A program made the translations under genes and the position numbers. Positions 12,691 through 26,037 of a DNA stretch of 64,000 bases are shown here, one piece after another (positions within the stretch are counted from its first letter, which is position 1; each line of letters begins with the position of its first letter). The notes below the pieces were generated by a model. It was not told where the DNA came from and did no database searches. It was given only the letters and a program-made list of their open reading frames with translations. Where the stretch lies: contig JAHREC010000011.1 of the NCBI GenBank assembly GCA_020081605.1, positions 620,001 through 684,000 of the forward strand. Reading direction: 5' to 3'. The stretch is from Albifimbria verrucaria. Lineage: Eukaryota > Ascomycota > Sordariomycetes > Hypocreales > Stachybotryaceae.

Positions 12691-12907
12691 GAGCGATGCT
12701 GCTGCTTCGTTATCGAAGGTTCTCGAGCCACGCTGGGATAAGCCGACCAGCCCAATGCTGATTGATGGATGCGTTCGCTGATGGATGCGGGTCAGAATGG
12801 CACCTCATGGCTTCTGCACGTTCTGACAAGACGATGACAATTGCGACCCCTCATGAGCCGATTCGATTCAATCCCCATATGCCATGCTGACGTGCCGCGT
12901 CTGAAGC

Positions 12908-12980
12908 AAAGGGTCCAGCTCCTCCAAAGGGTCCCCAGCTCCTCCAAAGGGTCCAGTTCCCCCAAGGGTCCAATTCGTCC
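12908..12980. repeat. Imperfect GGGTCCAGCTCCTCCAAA tandem repeat
   Basis: Three to four degenerate copies of an 18-20 bp unit, each opening with GGGTCC and carrying CTCC or CCCC followed by AAG. Confidence 0.75.
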
Positions 12981-14398
12981 AGAGGCACAACCACGGCCCG
13001 CCCCTCTCCGCTTCCGCGCTGGAGTCCTGCTAGTGATTTCGTTTGTTTCGTCGCGACCCATCGTCTTGCATGTGCGCGCCGGGGCCGACAGGTCCGCTGG
13101 CACGGTCGTTACATATGCTGTTCAGTGCGGAACACGTCTGGTTGAGAAGGATTCGCTCCAATGCAGGACTCATACGGGAGTAGCCGCCATTGCGCTGGAT
13201 CTGGAAATATCGGAAACTGGGAGCAGTGATTCACCCACGCCCCAGGCCAACGTACGCCTCACCCATCAGGACCTTCCGGAGGGCTCTAGTGCAGAAAGCC
13301 CAAAACGACATGTAAGCTTGGTTGGCCGATTCTCCCGGCCAGCGGCGCTGATAGTCAGAGGCTGAATGCCGTTGATCACAGGAATCACATCGACGTGGAG
13401 CACTTTGCCATGTTGTTGCGCTGCAACTGCAACGTTGTCTCGACGTGGAAACATGTGCTTCTGAAGACATGCCAGACCGGCGAGAGATCTCACTGCTTCC
13501 CGATTGAGTTGACGCACGTTGAGCGAATTCACCATCCGGGTCAGATATGCACTCTCTCTCGCGCGTTTCCCAGCATTCGTCCCCTACTAGTCTCGCCAAG
13601 CGCCAAACGGTCGCACCTGGGTTCCCAGAGGCCCCTCTTCTCCCTCGCTGGCATGAACGATTGTCCCACTTCCTTGCCACTCTGTTGGTAGGGGTCCATG
13701 TGGCTCTCCATCGAGAGCACGGCCTCGAGGGATCTTGTCCTGATTAGCGAGCAGAGCTACGGGAGCAGTGGCCACCATTAAGCTTAATTCTTAGTGCCGC
13801 TTTACACCTATCGTATCCCCCAGTTACACACGTCGTTGCGCTTAGCCGAAGATGCCGAACACGTCAGCCGCCCTTCTGGAGGGCTCAGTCATGTCATACG
13901 TACGTACGGGTTAGGAAGGGGTTGGAATGGGAGAGAGCAGGGCCTCCGACGCCGTCCGCAACCCACACATACGTCGGTGCCTGGAAGGATGGCGTTCTTA
14001 ACAACCATTGACAAAGATAAGCGCCAGGTACAGGCAGGATTAGTTTCCTCTGCACAACCGTGAGAGGGACCCCACCCCTCCAGCACTATGGACATGGCCT
14101 TACATGCCTACAAGGGGCGGCACTGAGAGTCCGGGCTCTGGTCGACAGGGCCCACCCCTCCTCCAAGGGCCAGTATCCCACTCTAGGCTAGATCACGATG
14201 GAGCGCGTCGTTGACATGCTTCGCCTTGGTTGCCACGCCGTGATGGACGGCTGAATGGTGACATTGCACGTCCAGCTTTAACGCAAATGATATGCATGGC
14301 TTCGGATTGAAGATCCAGATTTCCACCATCATCCCCGGTGCATGTGGCCACTGCAGCAAGCCTCCTGTCTTTCGTAACCGGCACTCGAGATGAGCGAA

Positions 14399-14470
14399 AG
14401 GGGGTGAGGAGAGGAGAGGAGATGAGGGTGAGAGTGAGGGAGGAGGATGAGAAGGAGGAGGGAGGGGGGT
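14399..14470. repeat. Purine-rich (GGA/GAG) tract
   Basis: About 70 bases almost entirely of G and A on the plus strand, built from GGAGAG, GGGTGAG and GAAGGAG words. It lies 370 bp upstream of the transcription-factor start. Confidence 0.85.
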
Positions 14471-14842
14471 TAATCCCGGTGGGAACGTGGGCAGGGAGAG
14501 GGTAAAGAAAGACTGTTGAACATGTCCTTCCTACCGTCAACTTCCGCTACAGACTAGGGTGTTGTTTTGGGTGCTTATCAGGAGTCTGAACTTGCGGCGG
14601 GAGGATTCTATATTAAAGAGGTGGATAGAACGCCCACGTCGGCTCACCCAGAGTCACAGTCTTGTTGGATCAGTCGAACATCTTGTCGGTGCCAGAAAGT
14701 ATAGAGCCAGAAGTGGAAAGGAAAAGGAATTAAACGTCAACCCCCATGCGTAGTAGTGGCTACCACCTCACGTTGCTTTTCTCCCTCCCTCCCACCCACC
14801 ACCATACCACAGAGACGGCCCTTGGGTTACCTTGACGTTACA

Positions 14843-17159
14843 ATGGCCTTTTGGAGCAGCATCGATCACATGACGACCGTCCCGGCTTATCTCCCGACAG
14901 ATCTTCAACCTGAACAGGCCGAGCTGGATATCTCCGAAACCATCCACCTCGGTTCGGCGAACATGAGACGGCCATCCACTGCCAATCGGGACTCAGACCA
15001 GCCTGCCAGCTCCGGCCCAAATCGACGCCTCGCCTGCGATCCGTGCCGGGACAGAAAAGTTCGCTGCGATAGACAACAACCGGTGTGCGGGAGGTGCGCC
15101 AGGCTGCGCCATGAATGCAGCTACTCCAGTCCTTCCAAGCAGACGGCGGCGAAGATGGACTTGTCCAGGCTTCTGCTAACCCTGCACAGTCGACTGTGTG
15201 AGTGAAGTACGAAGCTCCAAGTAATTACGTGCATGGCTCATCCGGCGGCTGCATTTGTAGCACAAGCAGAGACTCAGATTGCCAGAAACCGCTCCTCGAT
15301 CCTCAACATCAACTCCTTCGATGCAACCTGGTCAGACATGGGGCTGGCGACGGCCATGGCTGTCACGGCTGCCACGGAGACAACTACCCCGAACTGTCCA
15401 CGACCTCTCCGAATCACCAGCAACCACCGTTCCCGTTGACAGCATTGGGCATGTCAATGGAGGCCGGTTCCGACGTAAACATGGCCGAAACCATGATGCT
15501 GGACAGCATAACTGACTGGTAAGTATGCCCTCACGTAATCTGTCCGAGTCCTCTAATAGTTTGGCCAGGCCCAACACAACACCACCGAATGGCAGCTCAG
15601 GCAGCATCATTGCGGAAGACGTCTCTGCACAGACCAATGCTCCTGCGGCCATTTCAAATCTAGAAACCACACAATCATCCCGCACACCTTCGCCTAGAGG
15701 ATCAACACCAAGCGAGTGCAGGAGCCACGCCACATCAGCCATCTCTGCAGGCCTGGTGTCAACATTGTATGTATTGTATTGCCCAGCAGTGTCTACCATG
15801 GATCGTGAGCTAACTTATACCAAGACACGGAAAATATTTTGACGTGTTTGGCCCAATCTTGCCCATAATTAACCAGTCACGGTTCTACTCAGAGGTCGTG
15901 CAATGCTCGGGTTCCGTAGCAACACTCGCGCTGTCGTACGCGGTCGCCGCTCTAGGTGCACTGGCTGCGTCCGACGTAGAGTTCAACTTTGCCCAAGAGC
16001 ATTGCTATAACCAAGCGCGCGAGCTGCTAGATGTTTGCGAGAGGCAAGAAAGCGATGGCATTCTCTCAAACATCAACATTCTCCAGACATGTGTTCTTCT
16101 TACATTTTTCGAGTTTAAGCGACCCAACTTTGCCCGCTCGTGGATGACACTTGGCCGTGCCATCCGCTTGTGCAAAATGATGGGGCTGGACTGGATAGAC
16201 GATCATGAGAATGGATCACAGAATGCGGGCATGCGCATCCAGCTCGCGCCAGCAACCAGCCCCGCAGAGCTAGAGGAGCGACGCAGGACGTTCTGGCTCC
16301 TCTACACCTTTGACATCTTTGCGGCCATCAAGCTGGAGACGTCGACAACATTTGACTCAATACAGGTAAAGCTCAACACAATTTCCTCACACTGCTGTCC
16401 ACGAGACTAATTCATTATGTACAGATGCCAGTCAGCATACCATGCCCTGGGGACCTGGCAAGCATCACTGAAGTCAGCACCATGCCCTCACTACCAGACA
16501 TCGATACGCTCTCCGGCGTCGCCAACCTCTCTTCATTCGCAGGCACCATCATCACAGTCTCACTGCTTCGCAGATGCTTTGACCACGTGCGGGCAACACT
16601 TACCCATGGAATCTCATATTCCTTCTGGGACGCTCATTACCAGCTAGACAGGGCCATCCGAGACGGCCACGAGAAGCTAGCACCGCAACAGCTTGCCACC
16701 ACACAGAACACAGACGTCCTATCATTAATGCTACAGACAAAACTCGCGGCGGTCGAGATTTGGCTTCACGAGACTGCACTCGCCAAGGTGGAACAAGAGC
16801 GTTTGTCAGAGGCTCTGGCAATTGAAGCAACTACGAGGTGCCAGGCGGCAGCTTACAAGGTGGTTGAAGCCATCAAACAGGGCCGGACCCTTCCCAGCCT
16901 TGAGCTCAACTCATTTAGACAGAGCAGCGACTTCTTCGTTTGGCCCATCACCATGGCCATCAAGGCGCTCCGAATGCTCGACCACAAGGATAGCCAACTG
17001 GTGACGATAACCCACAGCGACGCCTTGCTCATCTTATCAGATACCATGAGAGAGATCGTCCCACCGGAGTTGATTCCGGCCGGTCTGTTGGAAGACATGG
17101 AAAACAGCCACGGGGCTGAGGACGGTCCGGAGGGACGCCTGCGGGCCAGCAGCTTCTGA
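14843..17159 (+). CDS. Zn2Cys6 fungal transcription factor with fungal-specific TF domain
   Basis: Nuclear DNA-binding regulator. Five exons (14843-15197, 15261-15518, 15569-15766, 15825-16365, 16425-17159) join across introns of 50-63 bp with consensus sites. The Zn2Cys6 cluster near residues 65-93 is perfect (C-x2-C-x6-C-x6-C-x2-C-x6-C: CDPC, VRC, VCGRC, HEC). It is followed by the coiled linker typical of these factors (LHSRL joined to SQAE by splicing) and a middle homology region beginning HGKYFDVFGPILP. One -1 break sits in the CCCC run near 15392-15395. With it the exons sum to 695 residues, a normal size. No metabolic cluster touches it, so its targets cannot be inferred. Confidence 0.88.
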
Positions 17160-19839
17160 GGCCGGGTTCGAAGTGAAGGGTGGGGGCTCGGATTGGACCG
17201 CGTGTGGGAAACAAAATAGTAGACCCGGTCGAGTATGTAGCTCGCCGGCATGAGAACAACGCCACTTGCTAGCTTTGGTGGAGTGCACACGATGCGGCAA
17301 AGCAGCTTGGCCGATAGACGTTCAGGTGTTTGAGTAGAATCAGGGATAATAGACACCCCCAACCCCCACCATGTCAATGTCAGCCTTGCCGTTCTGTCCG
17401 AGCTGGACCCTGTGAGCCCTGGCCCGCCGTTGAACTCCACCCGCACCCTTCTTCCAACCCCTGCCAACCTCCCCTGGCCTGTCTGTCGACTATCTCATGC
17501 AAGCCTTAGGCGATGGTCAAGATTGTGAGGGTGTAGGGGCGGACCGCTTCCCGTTCCCCTCAGCCAAAGGATTCTTGTTTCCTTAGCTACCGACGACCGT
17601 TTGCTATCGGCTCCAGCAATTGCCGGCTACCCGATGACGCGAGCATCGAAGGGGATTAGTTGCTGCTGCTCGTCATTCCGCCCCAGCCTGCAGCGTTTGA
17701 TCCTTCCACGTTATGCGATATGCATACTGACTCATGCTACGCTGTTTCGGCGTGAATGGCAAGCAGTTACGAGCGTCGTGAGCGAGCCGGTTTACATCGT
17801 GAGGGATCTAGTCCGCGGCCCGCCCTGCCCGTGTCAACGGCTTGACAAGAGATAATTGCCTCGGAAACACAGAGTTGAGGCCAACAACTCGAGCGTTTCA
17901 GTCTTTTCGTTGATTCTTGCCTCTGTCAAAGCGATTCGCTCGCTGACTCGCCTCGGACTGGCAACGTCAGGATGAGCTCAGCCTGCATGCATGATTGGCT
18001 GTCGGGTCGGCCGACGAGATTATCGGCGGTCTGACTGCATCCGCAAAGGACATCTCCGCGCCCCTCGTTGCCTCCTTTTCATCCGGATCTTTCGCTATGC
18101 TGGATAGCACCCAGCTATGCACTAACACATACATGTTGAAGATCGTCTTCGACAGATAGTTGCTGCCTCTACCAATAAAATTTAACCCTCCGACTATGTG
18201 CGTGCGTCGAGTTATCGACTGGTCGGGCCAAACTGTGGATAGGACTTTTCCTTAGACGTGACTATCACATGCCTATCCAGCTTGACTATATCCTAGCAGA
18301 GACAGATAACAAGCTATGGGCGAATATAGGCCGAGCCATCGTGAACCGGCAGAGCCAACCCTAGTGCAGATCCGGAACGGCACTACGCGGTAGTTGTCGG
18401 AGAAATGTCTAGTTCCCTCAACGGCTAGGACCGCGCGCGGGCGTGAGATGGCTTTCGCACCAGGCCGTGTTAGGCAGAAGTTGAGAGCCCGGTTGATTTT
18501 GCCCAGGTCGTCAATGGGATGGTCAGACTTTGGTTGCGGTGCTGCCAATTTTACCTTGGCGAACCAGACTATAGCGCTGAGCGGGATAACGCCTCGTGCG
18601 AATCCCGCTCGGCACGAGCAACAACCGTTTACGAGCCAATGGATCCCTGGGATTCGGCAATTCACAGGCCGAACCTATTTCAATCCTGATTTACGCGAGA
18701 TATCAACGCTCACGGTATGTGGGGCCGTGCAGCAGCAAGCTAAGGCAAGCCGTCAAGTTGGAGGTGGCGCGTCTTCAGACGATGATTCGGTGGCCCGTTC
18801 AGGACGCTGTCGCAGCCTGCAGCTGGCTACTATGTATGAATCCGTGGCTGGCGCTGATATTGACCGGTGGAGAATAATGCAGCACTAGCTCATGTAAGGC
18901 TCAACTCCCCTGTTTCAAGGTGGGTACAACCCAGACTCTTGCGGAAGGCCGTCGACTATGCGCCCGTATGTAAGGCATCAGTGGATCGTGCTGTGAATGA
19001 TCCACAAGGACTTAAGGAGAGGACGGCCCCAGTCTGGATTGCGGAAGAATTCTGCTACATAGTACAATTTGCTGCATGTCAGCAGTCACCGTACCCGGCG
19101 GTGGTCGGAGCCATCAGCGCTACCGATGATGAAACGTGTCGTAACGAGGCACTGGGTACCTCTACGGCGGCAACGTCAAAAGCATCTGCTTCGCGAGTTT
19201 TGCTGCCAACCTTTACTGCTTCGGATGCAATTCCTCAGCTCTTGACTTGCCTATCTTGGTCACGTTGCTGAGAGCGCTGGTAATCAATCAATGGTGTTCA
19301 ACCATGACAACGTCATTGTAGATGCACAAGGCCAGTATTCCGAACTGACCGGATCATATGAGTTGGAAGATTTCTTCTGCTCTGTGGACTGCTCTGTTGA
19401 CTGCTCTATTAAGTGTTTACACTAACCATAGAGCGTCTTGTTGTAAATGGCGGCTGCTGCCTCACTCATCCTACCCAGGGTCCATTACCAACGCACGACT
19501 AGTTGCAGATATCATCTACAGATCTACTCCAAACAGAACGAATGATAAACTAAACAAGTTTAAAGTTGAGACACTCTAAACCCCATTCATTTGCACTTGT
19601 CATCCGCCAGCTCCACCTACCCTAGAACCTGGGACTCAAGTTAGGCAGTGAGATGTTAGAAAGCTTGGCACTGTTGCCTAGGGTAGCCCTACCAGTGGAT
19701 CTTACCTTGTACGATGGTGAAATCGTTCTGTTGCTGCTCCACGTGATTTGTGTTAAGCCTACATTACCTGCTGAAAGTGTAGGCAGCAACGCTGACACTG
19801 GTTTGACAACGTTTATCAAATCGCACAATTGTACGCAGA
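17160..19839. other. Intergenic region; one weak ORF pair and a short tandem repeat
   Basis: No confident gene. Plus-strand frames 18448-18888 and 18867-19271 can be joined by one -1 shift near 18868, the same kind of break seen in the real genes here, but the combined product shows no known motif. A 12-13 bp unit (CTCTGTGGACTG) repeats two to three times at 19377-19410. The right end is the presumed promoter of the NLR-type gene. Confidence 0.4.
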
Positions 19840-22800
19840 ATGCCCAGATCGTCGCACACTGTAGATCAGTATGAATTCGTTGAACACGATGAAACTGCAC
19901 TAAGCCCCGAGATCCTTGCCCGAATCCGCGAATGGCTTCAACCCACAGACTATCTGGCCGACTCTGGGGAGTTCCGCCGTCATCTGTCATCGCAGGCTCC
20001 TGGCACTGGCCTGTGGATATGCAAGACAGAAGAATACCGCAAATGGCACGACTCCCCAGACCATGGAAGCCTTTGGATTAAGGGTGTTCCAGGCGCTGGC
20101 AAGTCGGTCACGGCCGCGTCCATCATTCAACACTTGCGCGCAACCGAGAACTGCCCCGTGCTGTTTTTCTTCTTCAGGAATATTGTCGCAGCCAACTTTT
20201 CACCTCGAGCATTGTTCCAAGATTGGCTGGCCCAACTGTTACCATATTCTCCAAAGTTGCAATTTGCCCTCGAGTCGAGGCTGACCAGTTGTCTGGACGA
20301 GACCGCCGACGATGAACTCATTCAACTTTTTCTAGAAGGCGTATCCTGTGTTCCAAGGTTATACTGCGTCGGAGATGCGCTTGATGAGATGACGACCGAG
20401 AACCGGTCATTCTTGGATAACTTGAATAAATTGGCCACGTTTCGTCCTCACTCGCTCAAGCTGCTCATCACTAGTAGACCTAAACAGTACCTGCAAAGTG
20501 CACTCCGGGACTCTTCAATTGTTCACGTTAGTTTGCAGCAGAAACTGGTCGATCTTGACATTCATGCATTCTTGAATCACCGGTTTGATACTGCCCAAAA
20601 GTCCAATGCTCAACACGCTCTTAAGCAGGACGTAATCAGCATGGTCACACGAAGGTCTGAAGGACTATTCCTTTATGCCAAACTCACAATAGACCAAGTC
20701 GAGGCGGCGTTGCTATCGGAAGATCCAATAGATATCGACCGCCTTGAGAGGTCCTTGCCTTTGGGTCTGGAGCAAACCTACACCAGTGTTTTAGCAAAGC
20801 AGCGTGCAGCTAAAAATGTCAACGTGCAACTCCAGGTATTCATTCTGGAGGCCGTTACTCACGCGGCACGTCCTTTGAGACTGAACGAGCTCGCAAGCCT
20901 CATAGAGTGTTTTTATCCATATGCGGCAGCGGCAGGAGGCTTCAAACCGTTAGTTGCCACATGCTGCGGCCCGCTTGTGGAAATTCTGGAAGATGAAACC
21001 CTGCAAGTGATCCATCATTCGTTTACAGAGTTCTTGCGAGGCGAAACCCGAGCAGAGCAAAACCAGGACTCGTCGGTTGAATTCCCCATCATTGACGAAG
21101 GAAAGGCACACAAACAAATGGCCATCAACTGTCTCAAGTATCTCCGATCAGGCGCTCTTCTGTTCAAAAATGATCGAGGGCAGGATTCCGTTGTAGACAC
21201 GTCTACCATTTGCGGCACACCCCGTCACCAAATTGATTTGCATGTGATACAAGACGATAAAGAGCATCTTGGGCTTGCAAAAGAAGATGACAAGTTTGAA
21301 TATCATCAAGCACGTCTTGCATATCCCTTCCTTGGGTATGCGGTAGATAATTGGGCATACCATACGAGTCGCTATGATGTTAAAGACACCGAACTATACG
21401 ATACCATTGCATCATTTATTAATCCAAATGACTTGTCGTTTAGGAGATGGCTAGCCATCATGTGGGGTCCATCGTCAAAAACAAGAATATCTCAATGGGA
21501 ACACCGACGGCACTTCACATTGCTGCATTCTGCGGACTGTCTAGGCTTGCTTCCAAACTAATAGACCAGGGACTGGCAATCTCAGCAAAGGATACTCGGA
21601 AACGCATACCACTCCACTGGGCAGCCCAAAATGGGCATGACCAGGTAGTTTTAATGCTTATCCAGAAGGGAAGCGATCTTAATGCCGCAGACGCGCACGG
21701 CTTGAAGCCAATTCATCTTGCAGCTATGAGGAATCGTGGCTCAACCGTAAGAATTCTTCTTCAGGCTGGAGTAAAGCCCGACACTCTCAAGACCAAAGAG
21801 GATCATATCGACAGACCGATGAGTATTGAGGATACCCTAAAAGAGGAATGTGCGATTTTCTATGCCATCAAAGCCGGGCACACAGATGTTTTGATGGCCA
21901 TGATTCCCTTTTGTAAAGGAGATGTTCTCGAGAGGTTGCTGTGCGAGTGCTGTCTCTATGGTCGTGCCGAGGTTGTGCTCGCAATACTCGAGCAAACCGA
22001 CGTCTCGCCCAATGCAATGTGGTGTGAAGCAACCGCATTGTTTCTTGCATGTAGATCAGTCAATGTGAGATGCGTTGAGGCTCTTACCGCCCGTGGTGCG
22101 GACGTGCTCAAAGTCTCGGTTTGGAGGCCTATAATAGCCACGACCCGTGGATACTATCGTCCTCCTCAAGCGAGGACTCCGATTGAAATATTAATCCGTA
22201 GTTGGGAACCTCAAAATGATGCCGCATGCCAAGCTATTTTGCAAATGCTTCTCGACGCTGGTCTTGGCCTTGATCATATGGAAAATGGCTACACACCTTT
22301 ACTTTATGCGGCCAAGTCTCCAGGCGAAAATGGTTGTTTTCTTGCTCTCCGTACCCTCATAGACAAGGGAGCAGATGTTCATAAGATTGGCCCAGATGGC
22401 AACACAGTTCTTCACTTTGCCTTGCACAGTCTCGCCCCGCTAGAGATAGTCAAGATTCTTTTAAACCATGGCATTGATCCGAACCACAAGGGGAGAAATA
22501 GCGACACAGCCCTGAATCGCCTCATAGGTGAGCCAAATCCACGAAAGCCCGACCGGCTCGAGGAAATTGTCCAGTGCCTGCTCGATCACGGTGCGAAGCC
22601 TAAGGAAGGGTCTTGGGATCTTGTGTTGATCGACGCCATGAGGAAAAACGAGGCGGTCTTTCGAACACTCTTCTCAAAGTGTACCGATGAGACGGCCAAA
22701 AGAAGAGCTTGGTTCGGCTTGAGTCATCTTTGTCAAATGGAAGAATTTCCCAATTACGTTGACCTGTTCTTGTCGGAAGGGTTTGACATAGATGTACGGC

Positions 22801-25800
22801 AGGACAATGGCTACACGCTCTACCTTGATTGCTTAGGATACGAAAAGGCCTCGGAGCTACTTCGTAATCGCGGTGCTAAACAAGACGTCATCGATGAAAA
22901 TGGTAATAACAGCTTGCACCTCCTGACTATGCATCGAGTGTACGACCGGGGTCGTCTGGAAGACTTGATTGAGAAAGGCGGGTTGGACCCTCTGAGCACA
23001 AACCTGAGGGAGAAACCCTGCTACACCATGTTGCTCGCAATCGCGATGAGTCTTCATCATTTGCGGAACATGTGAGATGGCTTGTCAGTTTAGGTGTGCC
23101 TGTCAACGCCGTCGACAAGGATGGTGCCACAGCTCTCCACATACACCAAACTGGAGACCCCACAAGACGAATGTTTTCACGGAAGCAATCAATTGTAAGA
23201 ATGACGTTAATTTTGAGATACTAGATTGTCACGGCTTAACCGTACTTCATCAAGCGGTCATGCGGAACGTGACCCAGGTGGATTATCTCACCAGGAAAGG
23301 CGCCAACGTCGGTACCTTGACCAGAGACGAGCAAAATGTGCTACATCTTGCGTGTCGCGCTCGAAAGACAAACATTGTTGGTCACCTACTGGATTTGGTA
23401 CAAAGCGACCAGGTGAACCAGCAGGATGCATATGGCAGGACACCACTACATTATGCTTGTAGCTCTGGGGAGGCTGAATGTGTAGCATTGCTTCTCAAAC
23501 ACGGTGCCAGTGTTCATATCGAAGACTCGGCTTATTGCACCCCTCTTCACGCCTGCGCCCAGTCAAAATTGGAACAGAAGATGTGGAATTCTGGTTACAA
23601 TAACCGGTGGTTAAGAAAACCGGCAGCAGATCCTCTGCGGCCTGACATACCTTACAAACAGAACAATCCAATACCATGGAGCGATTCGGGTCCTCCTGAG
23701 CCCAAATTTAATCCCGGTGTGGCTGCCATTGTCCGAATGCTCGTCTCTGCTGGGGCAGACGTTTCTCTGAGAGATTACATGGACCGGACAGCGCTTGATA
23801 TTGCTATTGAGCTAGGCTGTGAGGAGTTTACTGAAGTATTTGCTATGGATGAAGGGCTGTGCAATTATTTATCGCAGAATTCAGGCTCAGAAGATTGGGA
23901 CAACCATCAAGAACATACACTGCAGGAGAAAAAGACGTATATGCTGTTGATGCGTCCCAGGTCGGTTCTTGACGCACTGAGAGGAGATACAGCAGCCCTG
24001 GAACATATCACCAAGTTTCCTGGCGACTATCTTGAGTTGATGACTGGCGAAGATGCAGCCAAAATCATTTACAACAGCTTCGACTTGGACCAACCCGAGT
24101 CTAACCACTATATAGCTCTTGAGAAGTTAGTTTGGCCCAAGTACGCACATATTGCACAAAAAGTACCTCGCCTGCTTTCATACTATAGCTCCCATGCATG
24201 CTTGCGTGCGACGGGCAACCGGAGAGATGACAACGGCAGGCACTGGGGATGCACACGTCGCACAACACTCCAACTCGCTTGCGCGGTATCTACTGTAAAT
24301 CTCAAGACAGTGGAATATCTAGTGGAAGAGCTTAGAGTAGACGTTAACGCACAGGCCGTGGTCTTTCCGGAGGAGATGCCGACCAGATCCTTGCATCAGA
24401 CACAGCTCTCCACGTACTCGCTTCTGCTGATCATTGGTGGCAGCTGAGGGCATTGGAGTATCTTATAGCCCATGGCGCCGACGTAAATATACAAAACGAA
24501 TATGGCAAAACGCCATTGCATATTGCATCCTCGGGTAGAAGGGACCATATTGGTACACTTCCCAATGGCTACTGGAGGCTTAAAGCAGTGGAAATTCTCC
24601 TTAGTCACGGCGCTGATGTGAATATCATCGACAAAAAGGCGAAACAACTCTTCACAAAGCCTCCATGGACCCAGACATCATGAGATTATTGCTTCGGCGA
24701 GGCGCAGACAAAGAAGCAGGAACAAGAAGTCCCTTGTTCAATTCCATAAAAAGCCAAAACGTTGAAACATTGAAAATACTTCTTGATCACGGCGTTGATG
24801 TCGACTGTCTTGACCCAGTTACCAATATAAATGATGTACATCACTCATTGAGGAAGCTAAGGCAGGTATATGCCCTCCTGTGCGCAGCATTTTCAGGTCA
24901 GTGGATCGAGACACAAGGTTCCTTATTGTCGACATTGATTCAGTATGGAGCCAATCTCTATGTTACACTGAATGATAGCGAGACACTGGTCCATTTTCTG
25001 TTTGAATACCCCGAGTACGCCATTTTGGATACATTGTTGGAAGAGCCATGCGTATCGAAAATCGACTTTAACCACCGTGACCAACGAGGGCGCACAGTGT
25101 TGATGGCTGCCTGTGACTGGCACCATAATTTGCCAGATCATGAATATTCCAGCCGAGTCTTGGAAAGACCCGAGTCCGAGAAATTGGTTAGTCCTCCCTC
25201 CGAATTCTAGGTCTTGGGGCCGATGCATCAATGGTGGACAAGGAGGGAAAAACAGCACTCCATCATTTGGCCAACAACAGCGACGTGCCAGACGACGTGC
25301 TTGTGGATTTTGTCAAACGTGATGAAGTCTCGTCCACACTCTTGCTAAAAGACAGCCATGGGTTTACGCCTTTCCATTACGCCCTTCGTACACTACGGCC
25401 TCAACTATGCGAATTGTTGCTCTCAAAAGGTGCTGACTTGCTTGAACCTGATCCAAACGGGATGACAGCCTTGCATCATATCGCAGATCAGTGTCTACAA
25501 GTTAACCGTCCCTCGCGCGGCCCAACTATGTACATCAGCGTCCCAAAGGACTACTTTGACCGATGTCTGGGCCTCTGGAATATGTTCCTTGGAATAGGGG
25601 CTCCGTTAACGTTGTCAACAATACAGGAGATTCTCCGTTGTTTAGATTTCTCCTTTCACCAAATACACCTCACGGAGAGGGAAGCTCGTGTCATCTTGCC
25701 TGCTACGACAAACTGTTTCCTGCTGATAGCGGTGTTGATGTGTTTGCTACGAATAACCAAGGAGAAACAGCGCTGCATATAATCTCCAGGCGTCAAAATA

Positions 25801-25958
25801 TCAAGTATGCAAAGGAAAGCCATGATAAACTACTCTTTGAAGCAATGATGGCTAAAGGCTTAGATCCACTGAAGGAGGACGGAAAAGGAAGAAGCGCCCT
25901 GGATGTTGCAAGCGCAGTGGAGAAGGACGATATTGTTGGGCTCTTGGGAAGAAAGTAG
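19840..25958 (+). CDS. NACHT-ankyrin protein (fungal NLR-type STAND NTPase)
   Basis: Signal-transducing NTPase of the kind used in fungal non-self recognition. The ATG at 19840 leads to a short N-terminus, then a NACHT domain with Walker A GVPGAGKS (about residue 80), a Walker B-like GDALDEM and a sensor TSRP. A winged-helix-like region follows, and from about residue 540 to the end a long ankyrin array (repeated TPLHxAA and GADVN motifs). No N-terminal effector domain (HeLo, PNP, lipase) is present. The gene has no introns and is read through seven consecutive -1 shifts near 21477, 23008, 23164, 24370, 24634, 25190 and 25603, nearly all on short homopolymers. Counting seven missing bases gives exactly 2,042 codons including the stop. 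Apart from the shifts no internal stop is needed, which argues for sequencing error over decay. Confidence 0.85.
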
Positions 25959-26037
25959 ATGCCATGTTGTGTGAAGGCGCATGGTGATGATTGTTGCAGC
26001 CTCGGTTGCATAGTAATAGGTCCCAACTCCAGGAGAT

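Larger units (their letters stand above)
9900..14842. other. Long gene-poor region with microsatellites
   Basis: No gene can be supported in almost 5 kb. Some frames (10820-11032 minus, 11557-11871 plus, 12841-13365 plus) are open but carry no motifs, and could be gene relics. Base composition becomes visibly GC-richer from about 12 kb onward. The right end contains the promoter of the transcription-factor gene starting at 14843. Confidence 0.45.

Noticed and set aside
12841..13365. 174-codon plus-strand ORF
   Set aside because: Its first part is made by an imperfect GC-rich tandem repeat, with no motif, no conserved look and an overlapping antisense ORF of similar length.
18273..18665. 130-codon minus-strand ORF
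   Set aside because: No motif and opposite another open frame; GC-rich third positions explain both.
19840..25958. Programmed -1 ribosomal frameshifting as explanation of the breaks
   Set aside because: The break sites do not fit the X-XXY-YYZ heptamer in the zero frame, and seven programmed shifts in one gene, with similar ones in unrelated genes, is not credible.
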